Positions 21,935 to 22,228 of a stretch of 22,228 nt of DNA are shown here, one piece after another. Origin of the DNA: CADEFX01 sp050260355 (lineage in GTDB: Bacteria; Pseudomonadota; Alphaproteobacteria; Rhizobiales; Hyphomicrobiaceae). The stretch spans positions 1 to 22,228 of the forward strand of contig JBLNBZ010000058.1 of assembly GCA_050260355.1 (NCBI GenBank), written 5' to 3'. Under the pieces are notes generated by a model, which saw nothing but the letters and a program-made list of their open reading frames with translations, was not told the origin of the DNA and searched no databases. The translations under genes were made by a program, and so were the position numbers. Numbering within the stretch: the first letter of the stretch is position 1; each line of letters opens with the position of its first letter.

Positions 21935-22228
21935 CAGGTCTGAGGCTCGACGTCCGCGGCCTTCAGCCAATTGAAATGGATAGGGAAGCCCTCACCGACA
22001 AGCATCCCGACGACCTCGGTGAGGGGCAGCCCGACGACATTGGTGTACGAGCCGACGATCTTCTGCACGAAGCAGCCAGCCAGCCCCTGAATGGCATATC
22101 CACCCGCCTTGCCGCGCCACTCGCGCGAGGCGAGGTAAGCCTGCATCTCGTCATTGGAGAGCCGTTTGAACCGCACACGCGTATCGACGATCTTGAACTT
22201 GGCACGGTCGTGCGGCGTGATGAGGCAC
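21934..22228 (-). CDS. maf: Maf-like nucleoside triphosphate pyrophosphatase (5' part off window)
   Basis: These are the C-terminal 97 codons of a Maf/YhdE-family protein, which hydrolyses non-canonical or dTTP/UTP nucleotides to monophosphates and prevents misincorporation. Recognisable parts are VDTRVRFKRLSNDEMQAYL, GKAGGYAIQGLAGCFVQKI and GSYTNVVGLPLTEVVGML, all near the family C-terminus. The frame is open to the right window edge. In Rhizobiales maf is usually followed by yacG, as here, in a housekeeping cluster. Confidence 0.93.
   Translation of the reverse strand, partial: CLITPHDRAKFKIVDTRVRFKRLSNDEMQAYLASREWRGKAGGYAIQGLAGCFVQKIVGSYTNVVGLPLTEVVGMLVGEGFPIHFNWLKAADVEPQT

Noticed and set aside
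1..22228. CRISPR array, toxin-antitoxin, phage or transposase genes
   Set aside because: No regularly spaced repeats and no recognisable transposase, integrase or defence-family protein were found on either strand.

Overview
The window is high-GC chromosomal DNA of about 22 kb. Its gene content points to an alphaproteobacterium, probably of the Rhizobiales/Hyphomicrobiales (Bradyrhizobiaceae-like). The clues are a maf-yacG pair with overlapping stop and start codons, a small DUF1127 gene divergent from a MocR-type regulator, Tat-exported ABC solute-binding proteins and many dehydrogenase/oxidoreductase genes. The taxonomic placement is an inference from gene style; there is no marker such as rRNA.

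Positions 1-3650 hold a branched-chain 2-oxoacid dehydrogenase operon on the minus strand (bkdA1-bkdA2-bkdB, the last running off the left edge) and a divergent Lrp/AsnC regulator. This is the classic arrangement in which the Lrp-type BkdR controls valine/leucine/isoleucine catabolism. Positions 3790-5330 are a gene graveyard: an internally deleted and frameshifted RND efflux adaptor, a frameshifted and truncated RND pump, and a truncated membrane-protein gene facing them.

Positions 5610-8828 contain a probable DUF1127-GST-PhzF operon on the minus strand and a divergent MocR/GntR-aminotransferase regulator; GTGCAAT direct repeats in the shared promoter look like its operator. Positions 9199-14459 form a plus-strand operon for a PaoABC-like molybdenum aldehyde oxidoreductase (2Fe-2S, FAD/4Fe-4S and molybdopterin subunits), followed by a FemAB/BioF2-like GNAT acetyltransferase. 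Here the Tat signal sits on the large molybdopterin subunit instead of the small subunit, and a 32-codon ORF bridges the FAD and molybdopterin genes.

Positions 14553-16577 carry minus-strand genes: a Cys-type dienelactone hydrolase with a small DUF6295-like partner, and two small secreted proteins of unknown function. Positions 16914-20401 hold two paralogous Tat-exported ABC solute-binding proteins facing each other, with a third small secreted protein between them and no permease or ATPase genes. Positions 20400-21143 are a less GC-rich island next to tRNA-Thr(GGT): a lone small ORF, an 18-bp perfect palindrome and a 13-bp inverted repeat, all sharing the core GCTAACG. The right end is the minus-strand housekeeping cluster maf-yacG-cupin.

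Most genes are recognisable metabolic or transport families. The features most worth following up are the GCTAACG island beside the tRNA, the relocated Tat signal and mini-ORF in the aldehyde oxidoreductase operon, the MocR operator candidate, the convergent orphan solute-binding paralogs and the decaying efflux locus.
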